From Frankia nepalensis (GTDB taxonomy: Bacteria; Actinomycetota; Actinomycetes; Frankiales; Frankiaceae), in contig NZ_JADWYU010000200.1 of the NCBI RefSeq assembly GCF_016786325.1, positions 17,395 to 70,441 on the forward strand: a stretch of 53,047 nucleotides of DNA. Reading direction: 5' to 3'. The notes below the pieces were generated by a model, which did not search any database, was not told the DNA's origin, and saw nothing but the letters and a program-made list of their open reading frames with translations. Shown in pieces: positions 16,921 to 25,882 of the stretch; positions within the stretch are counted from its first letter, which is position 1, and every line of letters starts with the position of its first letter. Both the position numbers and the translations under genes were made by a program.

Positions 16921-18135
16921 CTACTCCGCTCCCGCCAGCAGCGACGGGTTCTCCGTGAGCACTCCGCGCAGCGCGCCGAGGAAGGCCTCGGTCTCGTTCG
17001 GCAGGCCGGCGGTGACCCGCAGCCAGCCCGGCAGGGACAGGTCACGCACGAGCACGCCGGCGTCGAGCAGCCCGCGCCAGACCGCTCGCTGGTCGCTGAA
17101 CAGGCCGAACAGCACGAAGTTCGCGTCCGACGGCACCACCCGCGCGCCGAGGGCGGGCAGCTCGTCGACCATCCGGTCACGCTGGGCCTTGACCGCCTCC
17201 ACCGTGCCCAGCAGCTCGTCGGCGTACGCGAGCGCGGTACGCGCCACCGCCTGGGTGAACGACGACAGGTGGTAGGGCAGCCGGACGAGCTGCAGCGCGT
17301 CGACGACCGCCGGGTGGGCGGCCAGGTAGCCGACCCGGGCGCCGGCGAGCGCGAACGCCTTGCTCATCGTCCTGGTGACGACCAGGCGCGGCTGCTCGGG
17401 CAGCAGCGTGAGCGCGCTCGGCACCCCGGCGCGGCGGAACTCGGCGTACGCCTCGTCCACGAGGACCATGCAGCCGCCGATCTCCTCGGCCGCCGCGCAG
17501 ACCGCCTTGACGACGTCCAGGGGCAGCGCCGTCGCGCTCGGGTTGTTCGGCGAGCACAGGAACACCAGCGACGGGCGGTGCCGGCGGACCGCGTCCGCCG
17601 CGGCCACCGGGTCGATCGTGTAGTCGGCGGCCCGGTCCTCGGCCACCCACTCGGTCGCGGTGGCCAGCGAGATCAGCCGGTGCATCGAGTACGACGGCTC
17701 GAAGCCGAGCGCGCGCCGGCCGGGTCCGCCGAACGCCTGCAGCAGCTGCTGGAGCACCTCGTTGGAGCCGTTCGCCGCCCAGACCTGGCTGGTGTGCAGG
17801 CCGAAGCCGGCGTCCGGGGTCAGGTAGTAGGCGAGGTCCGCGCGCAACGCCTCGGCCTCGCGCTCCGGGTAGCGGTTGGCCTCGGTCGCGGCGAGCGTCG
17901 CCGCCTTGCCGAGCGCGTCCACCAGCTCGGCCGACGGCCCGTAGGGGTTCTCGTTGGTGTTCAGCCGGACCGGCACCTCCAGCTGCGGAGCGCCGTAGGG
18001 CGAGCGGCCCCGCAGGTCGTCCCGCAACGGCAGGTCGTCGAGGGTCGCCGGCCGCCACGGCCGGTCGGCGGCCGGCTGCCGCGCGTCGGCCCGCGCCAGG
18101 AGACGGCCGGCGTGCGGCCTGGACGGCTGGTTCAC
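16921..18135 (-). CDS. hisC: Histidinol-phosphate aminotransferase HisC
   Basis: A 404-residue class I/II PLP aminotransferase. Visible motifs are [48 protein letters not shown] and the PLP lysine in [15 protein letters not shown]. It transaminates imidazole acetol phosphate with glutamate. I prefer the GTG at 18135, since the longer in-frame start at 18216 would overlap hisD by 38 bases and adds an Arg-rich tail. The ribosome site is weak, so coupling to hisD is likely. Confidence 0.95.
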   Translation of the reverse strand: MNQPSRPHAGRLLARADARQPAADRPWRPATLDDLPLRDDLRGRSPYGAPQLEVPVRLNTNENPYGPSAELVDALGKAATLAATEANRYPEREAEALRADLAYYLTPDAGFGLHTSQVWAANGSNEVLQQLLQAFGGPGRRALGFEPSYSMHRLISLATATEWVAEDRAADYTIDPVAAADAVRRHRPSLVFLCSPNNPSATALPLDVVKAVCAAAEEIGGCMVLVDEAYAEFRRAGVPSALTLLPEQPRLVVTRTMSKAFALAGARVGYLAAHPAVVDALQLVRLPYHLSSFTQAVARTALAYADELLGTVEAVKAQRDRMVDELPALGARVVPSDANFVLFGLFSDQRAVWRGLLDAGVLVRDLSLPGWLRVTAGLPNETEAFLGALRGVLTENPSLLAGAE

Positions 18136-18178
18136 CGGGCCACCGCCGACGGGTCCCCGGCGCCTGTCACGGGTCTCG

Positions 18179-19495
18179 TCATCGAGAACGCACCTCCACC
18201 GCGTCGACGTGGGCAAGCAGGTCCTCGGCGGCGCCGAGCGCCGCGATCCGCGGCGCGATCGCGGCGAGCGCCTCCCTGGTGCACTCGACGACGTGCACCT
18301 GGCGCTGGAACGCGGCCACCGCCAGCCCGCTGGAATGACGGGCGGTCCCGCCGGTGGGCAGGACGTGGTTGGAGCCCGCGAGGTAGTCGCCGAGCGGTAC
18401 GGGCGCGTACGAGCCGACGAACACGGCGCCGGCGTGGCGCACCCGGGCGGCGACGGCGGCGGCGTTCTCGGTCTGGATCTGCAGGTGCTCGGCCGCCCAG
18501 GCGTCGACCACCCGCAGCCCGGCGTCGAGGTCGTCGACGAGCGCGACCGCGCCCTGGCCGGACAGCGACTCCTCGACGCGTTCGCGGTGGCGGGTGACCG
18601 GCACCCGCTTGCCCAGCTCCACCTCGACCGCGTCGGCGAGCTCGGCCGACGTGGTGACCAGCAGGCAGGCCGCCATCGGGTCGTGCTCGGCCTGGGCGAT
18701 CAGGTCGGCGGCGACGAACGCGGGGTCGGCCGTGTGGTCCGCGAGGATCGCGATCTCGGTGGGCCCGGCCTCGGCGTCGATCCCGACGAGCCCGCGCAGC
18801 AGCCGCTTCGCCGCGGCGACGTACACGTTGCCCGGTCCGGTGATCACGTCGACCGCCGGGCAGCTCTCGGTGCCGTGCGCGAGCATCGCCACGGCCTGCG
18901 CGCCGCCGGCGGCGTAGACCTCGTCGACGCCGAGCAGCTGGCAGGCGGCCAGCACGACCGGGTGCGGCAGGCCGTCGCCACCGCGCCACGGCGGGGAGAC
19001 GACGGCGAGCGAGCCGACGCCGGCCTCCTGGGCGGGCACCACGTTCATCACCACGCTGCTCGGGTAGGCGACCCGCCCGCCCGGCACGTACAGCCCGACC
19101 CGCTCGACCGGCACCCAGCGCTCGGTGACGGTGGTGCCCGGCGCGACCTCGACCGTCACCGGCTCGCGCAGCTGGGCGCGGTGGACGAGCCGGGCACGCC
19201 GGATCGCCTCGGTGAGCGCGTCGGCCACCGCCGGGTCGAGCGCGTCGAGAGCCGCCGCCAGGGCGGCGGCGGGCACCCGCAGCGCGGCGGGGCGGACCCC
19301 GTCAAACCGCTCGGTCGCGTCCAGCACGGCGGCGTCGCCGCGGTCGCGGACGTCGTCACAGATCGGCCGGACCACGTCGAGCGCGACGTCGACGTCCGTC
19401 GCGGCCCGCGGCAGCCGCCGGCGGATCTCGGCCGGTGACAGCTCGTTCACACGCGCGGCCACGCCGCGTAGGTCCAGCCTTCTCCACACGCACAC
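18179..19495 (-). CDS. hisD: Histidinol dehydrogenase HisD
   Basis: A 438-residue zinc-dependent dehydrogenase that oxidises L-histidinol to histidine in two NAD steps. Motifs include [41 protein letters not shown] and [21 protein letters not shown] with metal and catalytic His residues. It is the first gene of hisDCBH. Two GTG starts (19495, 19489) lie close together; no Shine-Dalgarno is seen and GATACC lies just upstream, so a leaderless message is possible. Confidence 0.96.
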   Translation of the reverse strand: MCVWRRLDLRGVAARVNELSPAEIRRRLPRAATDVDVALDVVRPICDDVRDRGDAAVLDATERFDGVRPAALRVPAAALAAALDALDPAVADALTEAIRRARLVHRAQLREPVTVEVAPGTTVTERWVPVERVGLYVPGGRVAYPSSVVMNVVPAQEAGVGSLAVVSPPWRGGDGLPHPVVLAACQLLGVDEVYAAGGAQAVAMLAHGTESCPAVDVITGPGNVYVAAAKRLLRGLVGIDAEAGPTEIAILADHTADPAFVAADLIAQAEHDPMAACLLVTTSAELADAVEVELGKRVPVTRHRERVEESLSGQGAVALVDDLDAGLRVVDAWAAEHLQIQTENAAAVAARVRHAGAVFVGSYAPVPLGDYLAGSNHVLPTGGTARHSSGLAVAAFQRQVHVVECTREALAAIAPRIAALGAAEDLLAHVDAVEVRSR

Positions 19496-19631
19496 GAGGG
19501 TATCGGCCGGCGTGCGTGAAACGCGGTTCTCGCCCCCGCCGTATCACACAGTGACCTCTGCCGCCGCGTCACCCCGCCGAGCCGCGCCTCACCAGCGGCC
19601 GGACGCAGCTTTCCGCCCACCCGCCGGGACG

Positions 19632-19682
19632 CGCCGGTTTTCTTGCCTTTCCATCATTTTTGCCAGGACACGCCGGTTTTCT
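19632..19682. promoter_or_regulatory. Direct repeat CGCCGGTTTTCT in the hisD/bpsA-like divergent region
   Basis: CGCCGGTTTTCT occurs at 19632-19643 and again at 19671-19682 (39-bp phase) in the most AT-rich stretch of the 279-bp divergent gap. It may be paired regulator sites or duplicated promoter elements for hisD or the polyamine-synthase operon. Confidence 0.4.
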
Positions 19683-19774
19683 CCCTCCCGGCGCCGACGG
19701 CGCCCGGTGGGGCGGCCGCGCGAGCCGCGACGGCCCGCGCTCACCGCGCCACCAGGGGATGGCACGCTGGAACG

Positions 19775-21976
19775 GTGACTCCCGGCCACGGCCAGCGCCC
19801 GCCCGACGAGCCGAAGGCCGGCGCCGACCCGGCGGCACCGGGCGCCGGGGCTGGCCCCGCGACGACCCCGGGCCAGAGCCAGCTGGCCGAACTGCTGGCG
19901 GCGCACGGCGCGTACGCGCGGCCGCTGCGCGCGCTGGTGGCCCGGCTGGCGGAGCCGGTCGCGGTGGCCTCCGGCTCGGGCGCCGCCGCGCCGAAAGGCG
20001 CCGTGTCGGACGGCGCGGTGTCGGACAGCGCGGTGTCGGACAGCGCGGTGTCGGACGGCGCCGTGTTGGACGGCCGGGCGGTGGGGCGGCTGACGCGAGC
20101 CGCGGGGCTGCCCCGGCGGACCGTCGAGGAGGTGCTCGCGGCGCTCGGCGACGACGTGGTGGACGATCCGGTCGTCGGGCCGCGGATCCGTCCTGACCGG
20201 GCCGCCGGCTACCGCGCCCTGGTCGACTCCGGCGGGCTCGCGGTCGCCGCCTCGGCGGACCCGCTGGCCGGGCAGCTGGCCGCGCGCGCCGACCTGGTGG
20301 CGACGATGCGTGAGCTGATCGCGGCCGCCCCCCGGCCGCGCGCCGACCTCGACCACGTCGCGGCCACGGCCGAGACGGCGGCGCGCCGGGCGCTGTGGCT
20401 CGCGGCGACCTACGACCTGGCGGGCCGCCACGTGCTCTGCGTCGGCGACCACGACCTGACGTCGCTGGCCGCCGCCGCCGTCATTCCCGGCCTGCGGGTC
20501 ACGGTCGTCGACGTCGACGACGACCTGCTCGACTTCCTCGACGCCCAGGCCAGGGCTCGCGGGCTGGCGGTCCACCCCTACTTCGCCGACCTGCGGTTCG
20601 GGTTGCCGCCGGCGGTGGCCGGCGGCGCCGACATCGCGTTCACCGACCCGCCGTACACCCCGGAGGGGGTGGCGCTGTTCTGCGCCCGGGGCGCCGAGGG
20701 GCTGCGCGACCGCGAACGTGGCCGAGTACTGCTGGCGTACGGGTTCTCCGCCCGGACGCCGACGCTCGGCTGGAAGACCCAGCGAGCCCTGCTCGACGCC
20801 GGGTTCGTGATCGAGGCGATGCTGCCGGCCTTCCATGCCTATGACGGCGCCGAGGCGGTCGGTGCCCGGGCCGATCACTACGTCTGCCGCCCGACCACTC
20901 ACACCTGGCGCCATCTGGAGCGATCCACGGGGCCGCTGGCCGCCGACCTGGCCATCTACACCCACGGCCGCTCGTCCCTGGAGAGCGTCGCGAAGGAAAT
21001 GACCGAGCCCGCCGCGCGGGCGCTGCGCGACGCGGCGGTCGGCGCCGCCCGTCCCCTCGCGACGGCGACAGCGACGGTGGCGGCGGCTCGCCCGGCCACG
21101 GCACCGGCCGCGGCCACGGACGCGCCGGCCGCGACAGGCCAGCTGGTGTTCGTCGGGGACGCGGTTCCCGCCGGCCTCGCCGGCGGTGGCACCGCGGCGC
21201 GCGCCGCCTGGCCCGTGACGCACGTTCGCCTCGCGACGGTCCTGGCGCAGGGGCTGCCGCCGGCGGCCAGGGCCCGCCGGCCGGTCGCGGTCGCCGCCGA
21301 CCTGACCGACGACCCCGGCGGCTGGCTACCTCGGCTGCTGCTGGCCGTCAACGCGGACGCCCTCGCCGCCGTCGTCCGCGCCGACCATCCGGCCATGGCG
21401 GCCGCGGTGCCCGGCACCCCGCGCCGGGCGGGCTGGAGCGGCCCGGGCGCGGGGTCCCTTGGCCCGGCGGGCCACCTGCCCGTCGGGGCGACCGGCCCGA
21501 AGTGGACGGCGCTGCCACCCAGGCCCGTCGGCCAGTCCGCCGGCGGCCGGCTGTGGGTCCTCCCCTTCGCCTCGTTCGACCTGGCGGGGTCCGACAACCC
21601 GACCGACCGGCCGCTGCGGTCGCTGCTCGACCGCGCGCACGGCCGGATCGGCAACGTGTGGCGGGAGGCTCTCATCGCGCATTTCCGCGAGGAGCACGCG
21701 ACGACGCTGGGGAAGCGGGACGCTCGGGCGGTCATCGAGAACGCGCTGTCGCGGCGGGAGCCGCCGGATCCGCGCGGGTATCTTCAGGCCCGCCTGGTCG
21801 ACCTGCCCAGGACGACCCTGGCCAGCCTGATCGACGCCGCCGAGTGGACGTGGTGGCCCGAGGCGCTCCGCGAGATCGGTGACGACGCCAGGGCCGGCAT
21901 CAGGGCCGGCGCCGAGGCCAGCCCCGCGGACGCGGCCGGCGGCGATGCCGGCACCGCGGCCGGGGGACGGGCATGA
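19775..21976 (+). CDS. BpsA-like branched-chain polyamine synthase with C-terminal extension
   Basis: A 733-residue protein. Its middle part (about 90-400) resembles N4-bis(aminopropyl)spermidine synthase: a winged-helix-like N-terminal portion, VLCVGDHDLTSLA (family GDDD, here GDHD), VVDVDDDLLDFLD, and DIAFTDPPYTPEG. Known BpsA enzymes add aminopropyl groups from decarboxylated SAM to spermidine, mainly in thermophiles. The DPPY motif also occurs in methyltransferases, so that chemistry is possible. Residues about 440-733 are an extension I do not recognise. An AVSDG/S pentapeptide repeat lies near residues 77-101. The GTG at 19775 is the chosen start. The stop overlaps the regulator ATG. 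Confidence 0.8.
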   Translation: MTPGHGQRPPDEPKAGADPAAPGAGAGPATTPGQSQLAELLAAHGAYARPLRALVARLAEPVAVASGSGAAAPKGAVSDGAVSDSAVSDSAVSDGAVLDGRAVGRLTRAAGLPRRTVEEVLAALGDDVVDDPVVGPRIRPDRAAGYRALVDSGGLAVAASADPLAGQLAARADLVATMRELIAAAPRPRADLDHVAATAETAARRALWLAATYDLAGRHVLCVGDHDLTSLAAAAVIPGLRVTVVDVDDDLLDFLDAQARARGLAVHPYFADLRFGLPPAVAGGADIAFTDPPYTPEGVALFCARGAEGLRDRERGRVLLAYGFSARTPTLGWKTQRALLDAGFVIEAMLPAFHAYDGAEAVGARADHYVCRPTTHTWRHLERSTGPLAADLAIYTHGRSSLESVAKEMTEPAARALRDAAVGAARPLATATATVAAARPATAPAAATDAPAATGQLVFVGDAVPAGLAGGGTAARAAWPVTHVRLATVLAQGLPPAARARRPVAVAADLTDDPGGWLPRLLLAVNADALAAVVRADHPAMAAAVPGTPRRAGWSGPGAGSLGPAGHLPVGATGPKWTALPPRPVGQSAGGRLWVLPFASFDLAGSDNPTDRPLRSLLDRAHGRIGNVWREALIAHFREEHATTLGKRDARAVIENALSRREPPDPRGYLQARLVDLPRTTLASLIDAAEWTWWPEALREIGDDARAGIRAGAEASPADAAGGDAGTAAGGRA
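20003..20077. repeat. Five 15-bp tandem units in the bpsA-like gene
   Basis: GTGTCGGACGGCGCG-type units begin at 20003, 20018, 20033, 20048 and 20063, in frame, encoding VSDGA/VSDSA repeats in an N-terminal linker. The last unit is degenerate. Confidence 0.9.
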
Positions 21977-22986
21977 CCAAGGACGCCGCCCCGCCCGCGC
22001 CCGGCTCCCGGGACCTGGGCGCCGCCCGACCGGCGGGCGCACTGGAGCCGGGCGGGGCCGCGGTGCTCGTCGTCGAGGATGACGACGCGGTCGGCACGCA
22101 GCTGGTACGTGGGCTCCTGCGGGCGGGCTACGCGGCCACCCGCGTGGCCACCGGCGCCGACGCGCTCGAGGCGGTCGGCGGCCGGCAGCCACCCGACCTG
22201 GTGCTGCTCGACCTCGGCCTGCCCGACCTGGACGGCACGGAGGTCTGCCGGCGGATCCGCGCGGTCGCCGACATCCCGGTGATCGTGGTGACGGCCAGGG
22301 CCGACGAGGCGGACCGGGTCGAGGCGCTCGACCTCGGCGGGGACGACTACCTGGTCAAGCCGTTCGGCTTCGCCGAGCTGCTCGCCCGCATCCGCGCCGT
22401 CCGGCGGCGCTGGGCCCGCGCCACGGCCGTGGCCGGCCCGGCCCGCGGCTCCGAGCCGAACGGCGCCTCCGTCACCCCGGCGCCCGACACCCCGGCGTCC
22501 GACACCCCCGCCACGGGCATCCCGGCCACCGGCATCCCAGCCACGCCGGCCGACCGCGCCGCCACGGCCGGCGAAGCGGGCCAGATCGACGAAGCGGGCC
22601 AGATCGACGAAGCGGGCCAGATCGGCGAAGCGGGCCAGATCGGCGAGGGCGCCGTCAGCGCCGACCTGGTCCGGTACGGGGAGCTGGTCGTGGATCGACG
22701 GACCCGACGGGTCGAGCTGGCCGGGCGGCCGGTGACGCTGACCGCGCGGGAGTTCGACCTGCTCGCGTTCCTCGCCGCCGATGCCGGCCGGGTGCGCACC
22801 CGGCGGGAGATCTTCCAGGCCGTGTGGGGCCCGTGGTTCGGCTCCACCAAGGTCCTCGACGTCCACGTCGGGTCGCTGCGCCGCAAGCTGGGCGGCCCGG
22901 AGATGATCGAGACCGTCTACGGGGTCGGCTTCCGGCTGGCCGACCCGGCGGGCCCGGCGGCCGGGCCGGCGGTGGGACGGCCATGA
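21973..22986 (+). CDS. OmpR/PhoB-family response regulator with a repetitive linker
   Basis: A 337-residue regulator, about 100 longer than usual. The receiver domain (about 30-145) has acidic VVEDDDA, phospho-acceptor Asp80 in LLDLGLPDLDG and Lys129 in LVKPFG. The C-terminal winged helix (about 235-325) shows LTAREFDLLAFLA, VWGPWF, STKVLDVHVGSLRRKLG and TVYGVGFRLA. The extra length is a Pro/Ala/Gly/Gln linker built of tandem repeats. Its ATG overlaps the stop of the bpsA-like gene and its stop overlaps the kinase ATG, so the three are co-translated. Confidence 0.95.
   Translation: MTKDAAPPAPGSRDLGAARPAGALEPGGAAVLVVEDDDAVGTQLVRGLLRAGYAATRVATGADALEAVGGRQPPDLVLLDLGLPDLDGTEVCRRIRAVADIPVIVVTARADEADRVEALDLGGDDYLVKPFGFAELLARIRAVRRRWARATAVAGPARGSEPNGASVTPAPDTPASDTPATGIPATGIPATPADRAATAGEAGQIDEAGQIDEAGQIGEAGQIGEGAVSADLVRYGELVVDRRTRRVELAGRPVTLTAREFDLLAFLAADAGRVRTRREIFQAVWGPWFGSTKVLDVHVGSLRRKLGGPEMIETVYGVGFRLADPAGPAAGPAVGRP
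22510..22644. repeat. Two tandem-repeat blocks in the response-regulator linker
   Basis: A 15-bp unit GCCACGGGCATCCCG (22510, 22525, partly 22540) is followed by four 18-bp units GAAGCGGGCCAGATCGAC (22573, 22591, 22609, 22627; the last two end GGC). They encode ATGIP and EAGQID/EAGQIG repeats between the receiver and DNA-binding domains. Confidence 0.92.
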
Positions 22987-24569
22987 CCAGGCGGATCCTC
23001 GCCGTCCAGCTGCTGCTCACGGCGCTGCTGGTGACCTGTGTGTGCATCCCCCTCGGCCTCGAGGCCGCCCGGCACGACCGCACCCTGCTCACGCTGCGCA
23101 CGACGTCCGCCGTCGAGGCGTATGCCGCCGAGGTCAAGTGGCGGCGCCTGTCCGCCGGCGCGCCCCAGCTGCCGACGTCCGTGCGCGACGACGCGCATCC
23201 CGAGCGGATCCAACCCGATGACGATCTCGCCCTCTACCTGCCGGACGGATCGTTCGTCGGTTCGTCGGGCTGGCCGATAGAGCTGACGGCCGACCAGTTG
23301 GCGGCGGCCCGCGAGCAGCGGCTCGTGCTGGAGCCGGCCGCCGAGAACGGCCACCGGCTCGTCGTCGTCACCCCCGTGTCCAACGCCAACGGGCTGGTCG
23401 CGATCCTCGCGGTCGGGCGGTCGGACGCCGCGACCCGGGCCGAGATCCAGGAACGCTGGATCCGGCTGGCCGTGGGTTCGGGGCTGGCGAGCCTCATCGC
23501 CCTGGCGCTGTCGGTGCTGCTCGCCCGCTGGGTGGGACGGCCGCTGCGCGGGCTGGAGCGAGCCGCGGCCGAGTTCGGCGACGGGCAGCTGTCGACCCGC
23601 GCCGACGCCGCCGGGGGCCCGGCGGAGGTGCGCGAGCTCGCGACGACCTTCGACGCGATGGCGGCCCGGATCGAGGAGCTGGTCGGCGGTCAGCGGGCCT
23701 TCCTCGCCGACGTGTCCCACCAGCTCCGCACCCCGCTGACCGCGATGCGGCTGCGCCTGGAGCTGCTCGCCCAGGATGTGGCCGCCGATCAGGCGGCCGA
23801 GGTCGGCGGCACGCTCGCCGAGGTGCACCGGCTGTCCCGGATGGTCGACGGCCTGCTCGCGATGGCGCGCGCGCAGGCCCCGGGCGCCTCGCCCGCCAGG
23901 GCGCCGGTGCGCGTCGGCCGGGTGGTCGAGGAGCGCGCCGCGGCCTGGCGGCCCGTCGCCAGGGCCGCCGGCGTCGCGCTGGACACCGACGTCGAGGACC
24001 CGGCCGACGCCCTGCTCACCGCTGGCCATCTGGAGCAGGTCCTCGACAACCTGCTCTCGAACGCGCTCGAGGCCGCCCCGCGGGGCGGGCGGGTCGTGGT
24101 CCGTGCCCGTCCTCGCGCCGGCGAGGCGCCGGTCCTCGCGGCTCTCGAGGTGCTCGAGCCCGCGACCGCCCCGGGCTCGGCCGGCCGGGCGGGCGCGCGC
24201 GGGTCATCCCGGGACGTGGCCGCGGCGGCGGCCGGGCTGATCCGGCTGACGGTCGCGGACGACGGGCCCGGGATGACGGCGGCGGCCCGCGCGGTCGCGT
24301 TCGAGCGATTCCGCCAGGGCACCGCGGCCCGGCCCGTCCGGGCGGACCGGCGCGGGCACGGGCTGGGACTCGCCGTCGTGCACGCCCTCGTCGTGGCCGA
24401 CGGCGGTCAGGTCACCCTCGACGAGGCGGAGTCGGGTGGTCTCCTGGTAGCGCTCGACCTGCCGGCCGCGCCCCCGGGAGCACCCGGTCCGGCCGGCGGG
24501 ACCGGCCGCGGGCAGCGGGCGCCCGCGCCGGCCGCCGGCCAGGGGCTGGCTCGCGGCGCGACCCCCTGA
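22983..24569 (+). CDS. Membrane sensor histidine kinase
   Basis: A 528-residue kinase. A first membrane helix (about 5-27), an extracytoplasmic sensor of about 130 residues, and a second helix (about 160-182) precede a HAMP region and the dimerisation helix with phospho-His246 in FLADVSHQLRTPLTAM. The ATPase domain has N box NLLSNALEAAP, VADDGPGM and GHGLGLAVVH. A Pro/Gly/Ala tail follows. It starts within the last codons of the response regulator and is presumably its partner; the signal sensed is unknown. Confidence 0.95.
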   Translation: MTRRILAVQLLLTALLVTCVCIPLGLEAARHDRTLLTLRTTSAVEAYAAEVKWRRLSAGAPQLPTSVRDDAHPERIQPDDDLALYLPDGSFVGSSGWPIELTADQLAAAREQRLVLEPAAENGHRLVVVTPVSNANGLVAILAVGRSDAATRAEIQERWIRLAVGSGLASLIALALSVLLARWVGRPLRGLERAAAEFGDGQLSTRADAAGGPAEVRELATTFDAMAARIEELVGGQRAFLADVSHQLRTPLTAMRLRLELLAQDVAADQAAEVGGTLAEVHRLSRMVDGLLAMARAQAPGASPARAPVRVGRVVEERAAAWRPVARAAGVALDTDVEDPADALLTAGHLEQVLDNLLSNALEAAPRGGRVVVRARPRAGEAPVLAALEVLEPATAPGSAGRAGARGSSRDVAAAAAGLIRLTVADDGPGMTAAARAVAFERFRQGTAARPVRADRRGHGLGLAVVHALVVADGGQVTLDEAESGGLLVALDLPAAPPGAPGPAGGTGRGQRAPAPAAGQGLARGATP

Positions 24570-24603
24570 CCGGGGCCTCGCCACACCGGGTGGACCGGAC
24601 CGG

Positions 24604-25593
24604 TCACCGGTCCCAGCGGTCGCGATCGACGAACCCCTCCCCGGGGTCGTCATCGGCGCGGCCAGGCTCGCCGCGGTCGTAGCGGCGTTCCGTGGGGTAG
24701 TCACGCTCGTCGCCAGGACCGGAGAAGTCGCGGCCGGTGGGCCCACGGCCGGTCGTCTCCCGGCCCGTCGTGGGCTCCCGGCCCGCCGTCGGCTCCCGGC
24801 CCGACGTCGGCTCCCGGCCCGCGGTCGGCTCCCGGCCCATCGTGGACTCGCGGCCCGCCGCCTCGTGGCCCATCGTGTCCCGGCGGCCCGTCATGTCATG
24901 GCCCATGGACTCGCGGCCCATCGCGTCCCGGCCCATCGTGTCGCGCGTGTCCCGGCCCATCGTGTCCCGGCCCGCGTACTCGCGCTCGCGGTCGAGCTCG
25001 CGCGAACGGTCCGTGCCGCGGCCCGAGTAGCCCGTCAGGGCCCCGTCACGGCCGCCCATCAGGCCGTGCCCGCCACTCGCCTTGAGCCGGCGCAGCGCGA
25101 AGAAGGTCGCCGCGATCGCCGCGATCAGGCCCAGGATCAGCCCGGCCCGCGCACCGGACGAGAGGCCGGGGAAGCCGGCGCTGCTGCCGTGATAGTGCGG
25201 CAGCGTGATCCACCGGAGCACGATCAGCAACAGCGACACGGCGCTCAGCGTCGCGATCGCCGTCGACGCCCCCGGGCTGCCGAGACCGCTCGCCCTGCCC
25301 TTGCCCATCAGGTGCGCCGCGGCGAGCCCGGCGCAGACGAGCAGCAGCACGACCGGCAACCAGGCCAGCGCGCCGGAGTACCAGGCGTTCACATTGTCGT
25401 GCCACGTGTAGAGCTGTCCGTAGCTGTCGTACCCGCGGTACTTGACGCCGAACCACGGCAGAAAGCTCGCGACGAGGCCGAGGACACCCGACCCGATGAT
25501 TCCGATATCGTGCTTCCTGAGGCCGCGGTCTATATTGCCCGCGGCATTGGGGCCGGCGTGGGTCGCGGTACCGCGACCGCCCAGATTCGCCAT
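24604..25593 (-). CDS. Four-helix membrane protein with repetitive charged tail
   Basis: A 329-residue protein I do not recognise. Four predicted membrane helices (about 30-50, 74-94, 110-131, 148-166) are followed by a cytoplasmic tail of about 160 residues made of GRDTMGRD, GREPTA and related repeats, rich in Arg, Asp, Thr and Met. The ATG at 25593 has GAGG upstream. It is convergent with the kinase (34 bp apart) and divergent from the O-methyltransferase. The tail resembles low-complexity membrane proteins of other actinobacteria and may bind surface or nucleic acid partners; this is a guess. Confidence 0.8.
   Translation of the reverse strand: MANLGGRGTATHAGPNAAGNIDRGLRKHDIGIIGSGVLGLVASFLPWFGVKYRGYDSYGQLYTWHDNVNAWYSGALAWLPVVLLLVCAGLAAAHLMGKGRASGLGSPGASTAIATLSAVSLLLIVLRWITLPHYHGSSAGFPGLSSGARAGLILGLIAAIAATFFALRRLKASGGHGLMGGRDGALTGYSGRGTDRSRELDREREYAGRDTMGRDTRDTMGRDAMGRESMGHDMTGRRDTMGHEAAGRESTMGREPTAGREPTSGREPTAGREPTTGRETTGRGPTGRDFSGPGDERDYPTERRYDRGEPGRADDDPGEGFVDRDRWDR
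24752..24859. repeat. Six 18-bp tandem units in the tail of the membrane protein
   Basis: GTCGGCTCCCGGCCCGAC-type units begin at 24752, 24770, 24788, 24806, 24824 and 24842. On the coding strand they give GREPT(A/S/T) repeats. More diverged copies (GRDTM, GRESM) continue to about 24985. Confidence 0.92.
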
Positions 25594-25774
25594 TGACGAC
25601 AACCTCGTTTCTCCCGAGTCACCTCCCGGCGGCGGCCACGGGCCGCGTGCCTGGAGCCTCGTCGTCGGAGGATGTGAGTCGTGCGCGGCCAGCGCGCCGA
25701 AGCACGTCGACCGACCAGCCGCTCCCGTCCGGCGGCCCCTGGCGCCGGGCCCCGGCCGACCAGCCCACGGCGAG

Positions 25775-25794
25775 GAACTGATCTTTACCAGTTC
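25775..25794. promoter_or_regulatory. Dyad GAACTG-N8-CAGTTC in a divergent promoter region
   Basis: A perfect 6+6 bp inverted repeat in the 289-bp gap between the membrane protein (minus) and the O-methyltransferase (plus). It lies in a locally AT-rich patch and is a good operator candidate. The rest of the gap holds no gene that I can support. Confidence 0.5.
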
Positions 25795-25882
25795 TTGCCG
25801 AGCTCGTCTCGCCGTGTGACGTTCACCCGGCCATGACGGGGCTAGGTTCGGCGCAGGTCCACGGACGAACCCTGGAGTCATC

